Shown here piece after piece: positions 55,428 to 62,772 of a stretch of DNA of 64,000 nucleotides. The position numbers were made by a program, and so were the translations under genes. The notes under the pieces were generated by a model. It was not told where the DNA came from and searched no databases. It was given only the letters and a program-made list of their open reading frames with translations. Source of the stretch: Brooklawnia sp963780175 (GTDB lineage: Bacteria > Actinomycetota > Actinomycetes > Propionibacteriales > Propionibacteriaceae); NCBI GenBank assembly GCA_963780175.1, contig CAWAAT010000003.1, positions 248,001 through 312,000 on the forward strand, read 5' to 3'. Numbering within the stretch: position 1 is the stretch's first letter; every line of letters begins with the position of its first letter.

Positions 55428-58400
55428 TCAGCGGAATCGGGTCTGCCTTCCGATGGTTCCGACGAGCCCCTGGCGGTAGGCGGCATCGGACATCCGGTCG
55501 AGTTCGGCCTGGGCCTCGTGGAGCCGATCTCCCAGGCTCAGCCGGTCGCTGACTCGCGAGTTCTGCTCGGCCGAGCCGAACTTCTCGAGCCCTGCGATCC
55601 CGCGCCGCTGGTGGTCCAGATCGATCTCCTGTTTGACGTCCAATCGCTCCTGGTACCAGTCGCTGGCCAGCACCGACTCCCGGGTGAACTGGGTGCGGAA
55701 TTCCGGGCTGTCCAGCGTCCACCCCTCGGAGGTCTGGCCGTTCGCCATGATCTCGAGCAGGCCACGCAGCGGCGGGACGGCGAGGTCGATTCCGCCATCG
55801 TCGAAGTACGTCTGGGCCACCCGTTGGTGAGTGGTGACGATGACGTCCATGCTTTCGGCGAAGATGGCCGCATCCTGCAGTTCCGGACGTAGCATCTCTT
55901 CGGTGAAAACCACATCGGGGTGCAGGAAGATGCGTCCGAAGTAGGTCGTGGCGAACCGCTCGTTCATCCGGTAGCCCAGTCGGGAGGCGAGCACCTTGCG
56001 ACCCTGGTACTCGAAGTCCTCGAGTTTCTCGAGATAGCCGTCTGCGATCAGGTTCGACGCCCGGCGTTCGTCCGGTCCCATCCTGCAGAAGATCTCGGGT
56101 ATCAACATCGAGATGTCGTGGTTCACCCGAACCTTGGGGCCGATGTAGCCCGCCGAGCTCAGCCAGCCGTCGTAGCCGGTGAGCGCGTAGGCCAGGAAGT
56201 TGTTGTTCAGGTCGATGATGGGCGGCAATGCGTTGAACGGGCCCTTGGTCAGGGCGCCCTCACTGCCGGCACCGGTGGTGGAAGGCGACTTGCCGGTCAT
56301 CGAGCTGATGAACTCCATGAACAGTTCGGGCAGTTCCATGTAGTGCAAGGGGTTGTACGCGCACAGCGGCGGGACGCCCTCTTCCGGCGGGTTGTTGCGT
56401 CGCCCGGCGGCCACCACGTCGACGGCCAGCGGTGCGAACGCGTCGGTCGACAGCTTGCGCACCAGCTTGGACGCCAGGTCGGCGGCGGCAGTGGCGTTCG
56501 GGTTGGCCACGTCGGGGCGGGTCTGCAGGTAGCGCGGGTTCTTCGAGGGCTTGCCGTTGACCAGCCGCGGCTGATCGGAGGCGATCCAGAACTGGGGCGA
56601 TTCGTCGTCGGCCATCCCGGCGACCCTGCGAATCAAGTCCTTCATGGGCGGGGTGTACTCGCTGAACGCCTGGGCGTTGGTCATCAGCTCGCGAGCAGCC
56701 TGATGGGTGAGCGGCTCGAAGTTCGAGATGAAGGTCGAGGGCTTCGACAGGTCGATCTCGGCCTGTTTGTCGTAGCCACGGATGACCGCGTCGTCGGGCC
56801 GCTGGAAGAGCAGCTGCTCGCAGTTCATCACGAACTTGCGCGGCAGGCCGCCCTGGTTCCCGAAGCCGGCGGGTGCGTGTTCGAAGGGTGGGCAGACCGT
56901 GGACGCGGTGATGTCGTCCTGGGTTTGCACCTTGATGGCGGGGCTGAAGTCGGGACGCAGGCTGAACAGTCGCCACGATCCGTCCTGCTGAAAGCCGACC
57001 CGCAACTGGTTGGCGACGATCTTCTCGCCCTCCAGTCGAACCGCGTTGCCGGGACGCCCGTTCATGATGCCGACGCTGAAGTGGCTGCGCCAGTCTGCTC
57101 CCCACTCGGGCTTGTAGAACCGCTTGACGGTGAACAGCAATTCCTTCACGTGCGCCGGGATCGAGCGCAGGAAGTGGTTGTAGTCGTCGTTGTACTCGCT
57201 GCGGGGGGTGAGCAGCTTGATGACCGAGCCGAGGCTGCGACGGTCCGACAGAATGGGACGACGGTCCTTGCCGTTCTTGGCCGGGTCGATGAACCGGTCG
57301 GAGAAGTCGGAGTCCAGCAGACGCTGCACGTGGCGGATGTCGTCTTCGAAGTCGGCGGCGTAGGCATTGCCGAAGACGAACGCGTCCGACAGCGACTTGC
57401 TGATCTCGGACTTCCCGCCACCCGAGACGGTGGCCGGCTTGTGGCAGCTGGTCGAGATCGGCGAGACGCCGATCAGGTGCCACTGGGTCGCGTCCGCCTC
57501 ACGGTGCTTGGCGTGGATGCGATACCCGTTGGGGGTGACGTAAATCTGACCGGTCAGCAGCTTGATCTGTTGCCTGGTGCCCTCCTCGTCGGTCCAGGTG
57601 ATCGTCTGGTTGCGCATCGAGTAGGTCGCCCCGCGGGGCACCAGAGTCAGATGTGGATACAACAGGTCGACGGCGTGGCCCTCGGGCTGGACCTGGAATC
57701 GTTGCGGATCACGGGCAACGACGTCCTCGAGGCGGTAGTCCTCGGGGGTGTAGTCGTCGTGGAACTCCTGGCCGATGTTGTATGTCGGGTAGACCATCGC
57801 GCCCCCGGCGTGTTCCTCCTCGGCGCAGCCGAGCAGGTTGGCTGCATAGGAGAGCTGGGTCTTGACTTCTTTCTTGCAGTAGCCGAAGTAGTTGTCGGCG
57901 ATGACCGTGACCATCACACCGCGCTCGTCGCGCGCACACACCTTGAACGCCTGTCCGCCGTTGTACAGCTCATCATCGTCCTGCCAGCACTGCCCGTCGC
58001 GGCGTTCGCGTTCGGTAGCGTCGTCCCAGTGCGGCATGCCGAGGCTCTGCTTGGTGACCTTGGTCAGGTGCGGGGCCAGGATGACGCAGCCCGTGTGGCC
58101 GGACCAGCCGTTCGGGTCGAGGGCGGCGTTGTTCTGAGGCAGCTGTGGGTCACCCGCGTTGCCGAAGATGCCCTCGACGAAGTCGAGGTTACAGACCAGG
58201 CCACCCGGGACGATGAAGCGGGTCTCCATCGTCTTGGCTGGGCCACGTCCGGGAACGGCAGGGACCACCAGAGGGCGCATCAACAGGGAGACGAAGCAGG
58301 CCGCCGGCGTCGGGAGTTGGGACGTGTAGGGCAGGAGCATGTCGGCATGTGGGGGCTGGAACGCCAGCTCGAGCAGTCTGGCGAAGACATCCTTGCGCAC

Positions 58401-58829
58401 GCCGATCTTGTCGTCGGGGATCGGCAGGCCGCCCTCCGCGATGTGGAAGACGCCGGCGGTCGTGCGGCGGTCGTTGGCCGGGTTGTGCAGCACACCGTTG
58501 ACCAGCCGGTAGCTCGACAGCAGCGGCGAGTGGAACTCGTCTCCGTTCGCGGGCAGGCTGAGTCCACGAGCGAGCCCGGCCTGGTCGAGGATGAGGGTCT
58601 GACGAGGAAGCTGTGGTTGCACCGTGGCGTCGGCTAGGTAGTCGTCCAAGAAGTCCTGGATGCGCTGGTCGACGGGGCAGAGCCGATCGGAGAGCCGGCG
58701 GGCCAGTTCGCGCTGCCGAGCCAGGAGTGGCTCGACCAGTACGATCTCGCTCTCGTCGCCCAAGGCGCGTGGCAGTTCGAGCAGGGCAAGGCGAAGATTG
58801 ATCGCGGCGTTGAGGTTGTCGGAAACCAT
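55428..58829 (-). CDS. Probable pyrophosphate-dependent PEP carboxykinase (PEP carboxytransphosphorylase)
   Basis: 1133 residues with no signal peptide or membrane helix. I identify it from its great length, a kinase-type P-loop VSGGGKSEISKSLSDAF (Lys near 473) followed by an acidic FEDDI segment, and a match in size and character to the PPi-type enzymes reported from Propionibacterium and Entamoeba. That enzyme converts oxaloacetate and PPi to PEP, CO2 and phosphate, or the reverse, and is the classical carboxytransphosphorylase of propionic fermentation. Other conserved-looking blocks are GWSGHTGCVILAPHL, NYFGYCKKEVKTQLSYAANL and GYDGWLSSAGYIGPKVRVNH. ATG 58829 has a poor ribosome site. An alternative is a large uncharacterised protein. 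Confidence 0.75.
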   Translation of the reverse strand: MVSDNLNAAINLRLALLELPRALGDESEIVLVEPLLARQRELARRLSDRLCPVDQRIQDFLDDYLADATVQPQLPRQTLILDQAGLARGLSLPANGDEFHSPLLSSYRLVNGVLHNPANDRRTTAGVFHIAEGGLPIPDDKIGVRKDVFARLLELAFQPPHADMLLPYTSQLPTPAACFVSLLMRPLVVPAVPGRGPAKTMETRFIVPGGLVCNLDFVEGIFGNAGDPQLPQNNAALDPNGWSGHTGCVILAPHLTKVTKQSLGMPHWDDATERERRDGQCWQDDDELYNGGQAFKVCARDERGVMVTVIADNYFGYCKKEVKTQLSYAANLLGCAEEEHAGGAMVYPTYNIGQEFHDDYTPEDYRLEDVVARDPQRFQVQPEGHAVDLLYPHLTLVPRGATYSMRNQTITWTDEEGTRQQIKLLTGQIYVTPNGYRIHAKHREADATQWHLIGVSPISTSCHKPATVSGGGKSEISKSLSDAFVFGNAYAADFEDDIRHVQRLLDSDFSDRFIDPAKNGKDRRPILSDRRSLGSVIKLLTPRSEYNDDYNHFLRSIPAHVKELLFTVKRFYKPEWGADWRSHFSVGIMNGRPGNAVRLEGEKIVANQLRVGFQQDGSWRLFSLRPDFSPAIKVQTQDDITASTVCPPFEHAPAGFGNQGGLPRKFVMNCEQLLFQRPDDAVIRGYDKQAEIDLSKPSTFISNFEPLTHQAARELMTNAQAFSEYTPPMKDLIRRVAGMADDESPQFWIASDQPRLVNGKPSKNPRYLQTRPDVANPNATAAADLASKLVRKLSTDAFAPLAVDVVAAGRRNNPPEEGVPPLCAYNPLHYMELPELFMEFISSMTGKSPSTTGAGSEGALTKGPFNALPPIIDLNNNFLAYALTGYDGWLSSAGYIGPKVRVNHDISMLIPEIFCRMGPDERRASNLIADGYLEKLEDFEYQGRKVLASRLGYRMNERFATTYFGRIFLHPDVVFTEEMLRPELQDAAIFAESMDVIVTTHQRVAQTYFDDGGIDLAVPPLRGLLEIMANGQTSEGWTLDSPEFRTQFTRESVLASDWYQERLDVKQEIDLDHQRRGIAGLEKFGSAEQNSRVSDRLSLGDRLHEAQAELDRMSDAAYRQGLVGTIGRQTRFR

Positions 58830-58912
58830 GTCGCAAGTTTTCCAGATCCCCTGCCAGTCGGTGCCAGTCCCGCCGATTTCATGCCGTCAGGTCCAGCGAA
58901 GGCCACAAGCTG

Positions 58913-58943
58913 CGGACCCCGATGCCTGAGGCATCGGGGTCCG
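58913..58943. terminator. Perfect 14-bp hairpin in the PPi-PEPCK upstream region
   Basis: CGGACCCCGATGCC (58913-58926) pairs perfectly with GGCATCGGGGTCCG (58930-58943) around a TGA loop. There is no gene directly before it on either strand and no T run. It could terminate an unannotated small RNA or act as an attenuator 84 bases before the PEPCK start codon. Confidence 0.55.
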
Positions 58944-59246
58944 TGCGACCGAAGATGGCGTGACGATTCCGGTCACGGTGAACGGTTCGCGGGACCCCAC
59001 CGGCCCGTCACCTTGCCGGCGTGGCGAGGCCTTCCTCGTCAACGTGTCCCACGGATGTTCATCGTCTCTCGCGTGCAGCGCCCCCATTCTGGGCGCCAGG
59101 ACAAGGGCTTGGCCAGTCGTCTGGACGAACTACGCGGAGGTAATTCACTTGCCCACACGCGCGTCCACACGCGAGTGCCGCTCGTGCACAGCCCAGTCGG
59201 GTTGTCCCCAGAGTCGTCCACAGATCGGGGATCAGGCCAAGAAATG

Positions 59247-59327
59247 GCAACAGGTTGCAGGTAACTGAGGGCCACTCAGTTGCTACATTGCTGGGTTCCC
59301 GGAATCGCTTTGCGTAGCGTCGTGGTT
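59247..59327 (+). promoter_or_regulatory. Regulatory region of small-protein locus 2: palindromes and SigR-like promoter
   Basis: GCAAC-AG-GTTGC (59247-59258) is a perfect palindrome of the same form as the two at locus 1. It is followed by the inverted repeat AACTGAG/CTCAGTT (59263-59269, 59275-59281), then GGAAT (59301-59305), a 19-base spacer and GTT (59325-59327). GGAAT with 18-19 bases to GTT is the SigR/SigH-type consensus. CCCGGAA and GTAG are shared in register with locus 1. Confidence 0.6.
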
Positions 59328-59368
59328 GTTGGAGCGTGACCGTTGAAAACGAAAGGAGGCGACACGTG

Positions 59369-59458
59369 ATGATTCGATTCTTCCAGGACTTGATGGACCG
59401 ATACGTGCAGAGCGCCACGGAGTTGACCGACGCTGACTCGCGCCCATCACACCTGTGA
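59369..59458 (+). CDS. Small protein, locus 2 first gene
   Basis: 29 residues, beginning MIRFFQDLMDRYVQSATEL. AAAGGAGG lies 59352-59359, one of the strongest ribosome sites in the window; GTG 59366 directly upstream is an alternative start. The helix FFQDLMDRYVQ resembles the ADIADRYTED helix of the next gene. Too short for a family call; its reality rests on the ribosome site, promoter and the parallel with locus 1. Confidence 0.55.
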   Translation: MIRFFQDLMDRYVQSATELTDADSRPSHL

Positions 59459-59532
59459 CGGTCCGTCACCCCTGTGACCCACGCACGCAAACACGTGCCC
59501 AACTTCCCCCAACTCATGAAACAAGGAATCAC

Positions 59533-59673
59533 ATGCTCAATGCTCTGGCTGACATAGCCGATCGCTACACCGAGGACCCGGAGTCCAAGCCCGAAGTCGT
59601 TGTCTACCACTACGTCAACCGGCTGGTCGGACGCGCCGTGCGAGCGGCTCGTTGCGCCCACGCTGGCAGTTGA
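59533..59673 (+). CDS. Small protein, MLNxL..IADRYT family, locus 2 second gene
   Basis: 46 residues from ATG 59533 (AAGGAATC upstream). It begins MLNALADIADRYTEDPESK and continues PEVVVYHYVNRLVGRAV with a basic tail ending in a Cys. It is the counterpart of the 50-residue protein at 33029-33181, 26 kb away, which shares the first 13 residues at 10 positions. One long amphipathic helix at each end is likely; cytoplasmic. Function unknown. A strong hairpin follows 51 bases later. Confidence 0.7.
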   Translation: MLNALADIADRYTEDPESKPEVVVYHYVNRLVGRAVRAARCAHAGS

Positions 59674-59724
59674 CAGCTCTCTGACGGATGGCCGCGCACG
59701 GGCGGCGACATCTGAAACCAGCAC

Positions 59725-59765
59725 CACCGGTCCCGCCCCCGCAGTTGCAGGGGGCGGGACCGGTG
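59725..59765. terminator. Bidirectional terminator after small-protein locus 2
   Basis: A 15-bp perfect stem (CACCGGTCCCGCCCC with GGGGCGGGACCGGTG) around an 11-base loop lies between the small gene and the convergent TIGR03085 gene, and can serve both. No T run on either side. Confidence 0.85.
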
Positions 59766-59774
59766 CCGTTGTGG

Positions 59775-60431
59775 TCAGATGGCCAGTGAGGCGCTCCTCA
59801 GCCGTGCCAGCGCCTCGGCGGAGCCGGTGAGCTGAACCTCGGAGGAGGCCTCGCGGCCGAACAGCCAGAGAATCAACTCGCCCGGCTCGCCCAGCACCGT
59901 GACGGGGGAGCGTCCGGTGGCGACGGCGGCCCGGTCCTCGGTCGGCCGGCCATCCTTGACACGCTGCAGGATCACCCCGACCCGCATTCTGTTCAACCTG
60001 CGCTGTGCCAGGGCGATGGCAGCGTTCCACAGCTGCTCCTCGGTCTGTGGGCTCAGGACCCGGGGGCGCACCACGTAAGGCCCGGCCCGGCGAACGTCCT
60101 CGTGATGGACGAAGAACTCCAGCGCGTTGACCTTCGCGTCCACGAACCCCAGCCGCAGCGGGTTGAAACCCGCCGGTCCGCGGGCCACGAGAGCGACGAG
60201 GTCATCGAAGTCAAGCTCCGCTATCACCCGCTCCATGCGGCGCGCGGTGGTGGCGGCCAGAGCCTTGATGATGATCCCGGCGGCCGCGATCGGGTCGGAC
60301 TCGCGCAGGTGAAGATGAGCCGCCAGGTGGTGGGCCGTCCATCCCGTGCAGAGGGTTGGGGCGTCAGGCCCGACGACGGTCAACAGGTCACACAGGGCAC
60401 GACGCTCGGATCTCGCCAGGGTCTCATCCAT
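59775..60431 (-). CDS. TIGR03085-family metal-binding protein (DinB/maleylpyruvate isomerase-like)
   Basis: 218 residues. The N-terminal helical bundle includes RRALCDLLTVVGPDAPTLCT, then GWTAHHLAAHLHLRESDP, with the His residues that bind metal in the mycothiol-dependent DinB-like superfamily; VNALEFFVHHEDVRRAGP supplies the third. The family is actinobacterial and of unknown substrate; mycothiol-linked chemistry is inferred. ATG 60431 gives the best N-terminus. Confidence 0.85.
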   Translation of the reverse strand: MDETLARSERRALCDLLTVVGPDAPTLCTGWTAHHLAAHLHLRESDPIAAAGIIIKALAATTARRMERVIAELDFDDLVALVARGPAGFNPLRLGFVDAKVNALEFFVHHEDVRRAGPYVVRPRVLSPQTEEQLWNAAIALAQRRLNRMRVGVILQRVKDGRPTEDRAAVATGRSPVTVLGEPGELILWLFGREASSEVQLTGSAEALARLRSASLAI

Positions 60432-60540
60432 GACTGCAACGCTATCCGGTGATGTCGGCGGGGATTCGTGCTCCCCGGACAACAAGCGAGGACTTGGGCC
60501 TAGGCTTAGCCCGTTCACACCCCCCCGTCCTGGAGGTCAC

Positions 60541-60924
60541 ATGAATCTGGAGAAGGTCGTCTTCGGCTTCTTCATCACACTGGCCGCCGCCCTGAACTTC
60601 GGCTTCTTCATCGGGCCCATCGACAACATCATGGTGCACAACGGTGCGGAGTTGGCTGGAGCCCTGATCGCGAGTCTGGTGGCCACCGTCCTCAAGTTCG
60701 GTGATCGCACCCAGCTCGGTGCGGTGCACCTGGCGACCAGCTTGGTGGCCGACATGCAGCTGATCATCGCGGCCGTGGTGTGGATCTGGGCCTCCGACAT
60801 GACGGCCGAGGGCCTCACGGCCGAACACATGTCCGTCGTCGTCTCCATGTCGGGCGGTGCCCTGCTGGCCAACCTCGTCTCGGTGGTGCTCATGGTCAGC
60901 GAGATCGTGCAGGTTCGGCGCTGA
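60541..60924 (+). CDS. Small integral membrane protein, DUF6394-like
   Basis: 127 residues with three or four helices: VVFGFFITLAAALNFGFFIG, ELAGALIASLVATVLKFGDR, LATSLVADMQLIIAAVVWIW and a final segment. GGAGG six bases before ATG 60541. It resembles the DUF6394 family as I remember it, found next to TrkA-type potassium channels; here the channel gene follows after 13 bases. An accessory or regulatory subunit of the channel is the natural inference. Confidence 0.75.
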   Translation: MNLEKVVFGFFITLAAALNFGFFIGPIDNIMVHNGAELAGALIASLVATVLKFGDRTQLGAVHLATSLVADMQLIIAAVVWIWASDMTAEGLTAEHMSVVVSMSGGALLANLVSVVLMVSEIVQVRR

Positions 60925-60937
60925 GCTGAGCTGAGCG

Positions 60938-62755
60938 ATGCCTGCCCGCACAACACCAGCCCGCCAAGCCGTACTGAGCGACGTCTTCTACCTCATCCTG
61001 CGCAGGATGAGGTTCCCGCTGCTGCTCATCATCGGCGTCTACGTTTTCTGCACGGCGGGCCTGGCGGTGATCCCCGGCACCGCTGCTGATGGCAGCCCGC
61101 TGCCGCCGTTGACGGTCTTCGAGGCGTTCTACGTGGTGAGCTACACCTCCACCACCATCGGCTTCGGCGAGGTTCCCTACCCGTACAACGCAGCCCAGCG
61201 GCTGTGGATGACGATGACCATCTACGTCTCGGTGGCGGCCTGGACATATTCCCTGTTCGCGGTTATCACACTGCTGCAGGACGACGGCTTCCAGAATGCG
61301 CTGCGAATCTCCAGGTTCTCTCGACGAGTTGGGCATTTGCGGGAACCCTTCTATCTGGTCTGTGGGGTCGGTGAGACCGGACGCCTGGTCTGTCACGGGC
61401 TGGACCACCTGGGACTACGGTTCGTCGCGATCGAGAAGGACGCCCTGCGTCTGCAGCAGTTGAGGCTTGACGAGTTCGCCGTGGACCCTCCCACCGTCAG
61501 GGGTGACGCCGGTGAACCGGGCATCCTTGAGCAGGCGGGACTGCTCAACCCGCAATGCAAGGGTGTGGTCGCGCTCACCGACGATGACGCCACCAACCAG
61601 GCGATCGCGGTCACGGTGAAATTGCTGTCCCCCAGGGTGCCGGTCCTGGCGCGCATCCGCAACGCCGAGACCGAGACCCATATCGGGGTGTTCGGTGGGG
61701 ACGTCGTGATCAACCCCTTCGAGCGCTTCGCCGACTACCTGGCCGCGGCCATCACGGCTCCCGAGCGCTACCGACTCCGCGAGATGATCACCGGCTTGCC
61801 GGGCGACCCCATCCAGCCCATCGACCAGCCTCCCAGGGGGCACTGGATCATCTGCGGCTATGGACGGTTCGGGCATGTCGTGACCGAGTCCCTGCGCGCA
61901 GCCGGCATGGACACCTGCGTCATCGACGTCATGCATTACGGGGAGGGCGGCGTGGACGTCAAGGGCACCGGCACCACCAGCGATGACCTCAAGGCGGCGG
62001 GCATCGACAGGGCCGTCGGCCTGGTGACCGCCAACAACTCCGACACCAAGAACCTTTCGATCGCCGTCACCGCACGTGCGCTCAACCACGACGTGTACAT
62101 CGTCAACCGGCAGAACCAGTTGAACAATGCGGCGCTGTTCGCTGCTTTCCAGCAGGACCTGTTGATGATTCCCAGCCGAATCGTGGCCCAGGAGTTCCTG
62201 GCCCGCATCACCACACCCCTGATGAACAAGTTCCTGCGACTGATTCCCCAGCACAACGAGGCGGAGTGTGCCCAGATCTACGCGCAGTTGGCCAACCTTG
62301 ATCCGGGGCGCCACCCGGAACTGTGGGACATGGGCATCCTCGAGCACAGTGCCCAAGCCCTGACCAATGTCGTGGAGGCCGGTGGGCGGTTCACCGTGGG
62401 TCACCTGCGCGCTGACCCGTTCGATCGTGGACGACGACTGGCCCTGATGGTGCTGCTGGTTCGTCGCGGCACCAAGAGCATCCAATTGCCCGCCGATGAC
62501 TTCGTCCTGTGCACCGGCGACCGGCTGCTGCTGGCCGGATCACCGACCGCCAAACACCGCGTCCAGCACACCCTGACCAACGACAACATGTTGACGTACG
62601 TGCTCACCGGCAAGGAGAGCAATGGGGGCCACCTGTGGCGGTGGCTCACCCGACGACACCCGGCGAAGACCGTGCCGCTGCCCGAGGCCAACAACGTCCG
62701 TCCCCCCGAGGAGTACGAGCGGAGCGAATCCGCCAAGCCGTCCCAGGGCAGGTAG
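60938..62755 (+). CDS. Potassium channel with two RCK (TrkA-N/TrkA-C) modules
   Basis: 605 residues. The first 110 form a two-helix pore with a selectivity filter T-I-G-F-G (about 73-77, in TSTTIGFGEVP). Two cytoplasmic NAD-binding TrkA-N domains follow (VCGVGETGRLVCHGLDHLGL and IICGYGRFGHVVTESLRAAG), then a TrkA-C-like domain (GTKSIQLPADDFVLCTGDRL). Tandem RCK modules on one chain form the gating ring. It would give ligand-gated K+ flux; a link to pH or redox state is possible. Coupled to the small membrane protein gene upstream. Confidence 0.9.
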   Translation: MPARTTPARQAVLSDVFYLILRRMRFPLLLIIGVYVFCTAGLAVIPGTAADGSPLPPLTVFEAFYVVSYTSTTIGFGEVPYPYNAAQRLWMTMTIYVSVAAWTYSLFAVITLLQDDGFQNALRISRFSRRVGHLREPFYLVCGVGETGRLVCHGLDHLGLRFVAIEKDALRLQQLRLDEFAVDPPTVRGDAGEPGILEQAGLLNPQCKGVVALTDDDATNQAIAVTVKLLSPRVPVLARIRNAETETHIGVFGGDVVINPFERFADYLAAAITAPERYRLREMITGLPGDPIQPIDQPPRGHWIICGYGRFGHVVTESLRAAGMDTCVIDVMHYGEGGVDVKGTGTTSDDLKAAGIDRAVGLVTANNSDTKNLSIAVTARALNHDVYIVNRQNQLNNAALFAAFQQDLLMIPSRIVAQEFLARITTPLMNKFLRLIPQHNEAECAQIYAQLANLDPGRHPELWDMGILEHSAQALTNVVEAGGRFTVGHLRADPFDRGRRLALMVLLVRRGTKSIQLPADDFVLCTGDRLLLAGSPTAKHRVQHTLTNDNMLTYVLTGKESNGGHLWRWLTRRHPAKTVPLPEANNVRPPEEYERSESAKPSQGR

Positions 62756-62772
62756 CGGGCTGATCCCGGAAG

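Larger units (their letters stand above)
58830..59368. other. 539-bp gene-free region between PPi-PEPCK and small-protein locus 2
   Basis: It holds a perfect 14-bp hairpin (58913-58943) in what would be the PEPCK leader, and at its right end the palindromes and SigR-like promoter of the small-protein locus. The middle (about 58950-59240) contains no open frame I can support; it includes CACACGCG/CGCGTCCACACGCG-like repeats near 59155-59175 and DnaA-box-like TCGTCCACA at 59214-59222. A small RNA on the minus strand ending at the hairpin is possible. Confidence 0.45.

Noticed and set aside
55920..58637. A 905-codon plus-strand frame opposite the PPi-PEPCK gene
   Set aside because: It is the antisense shadow of a high-GC gene, rich in Val, Arg and Gly without domains; the minus-strand frame has the P-loop motif and proper ends.
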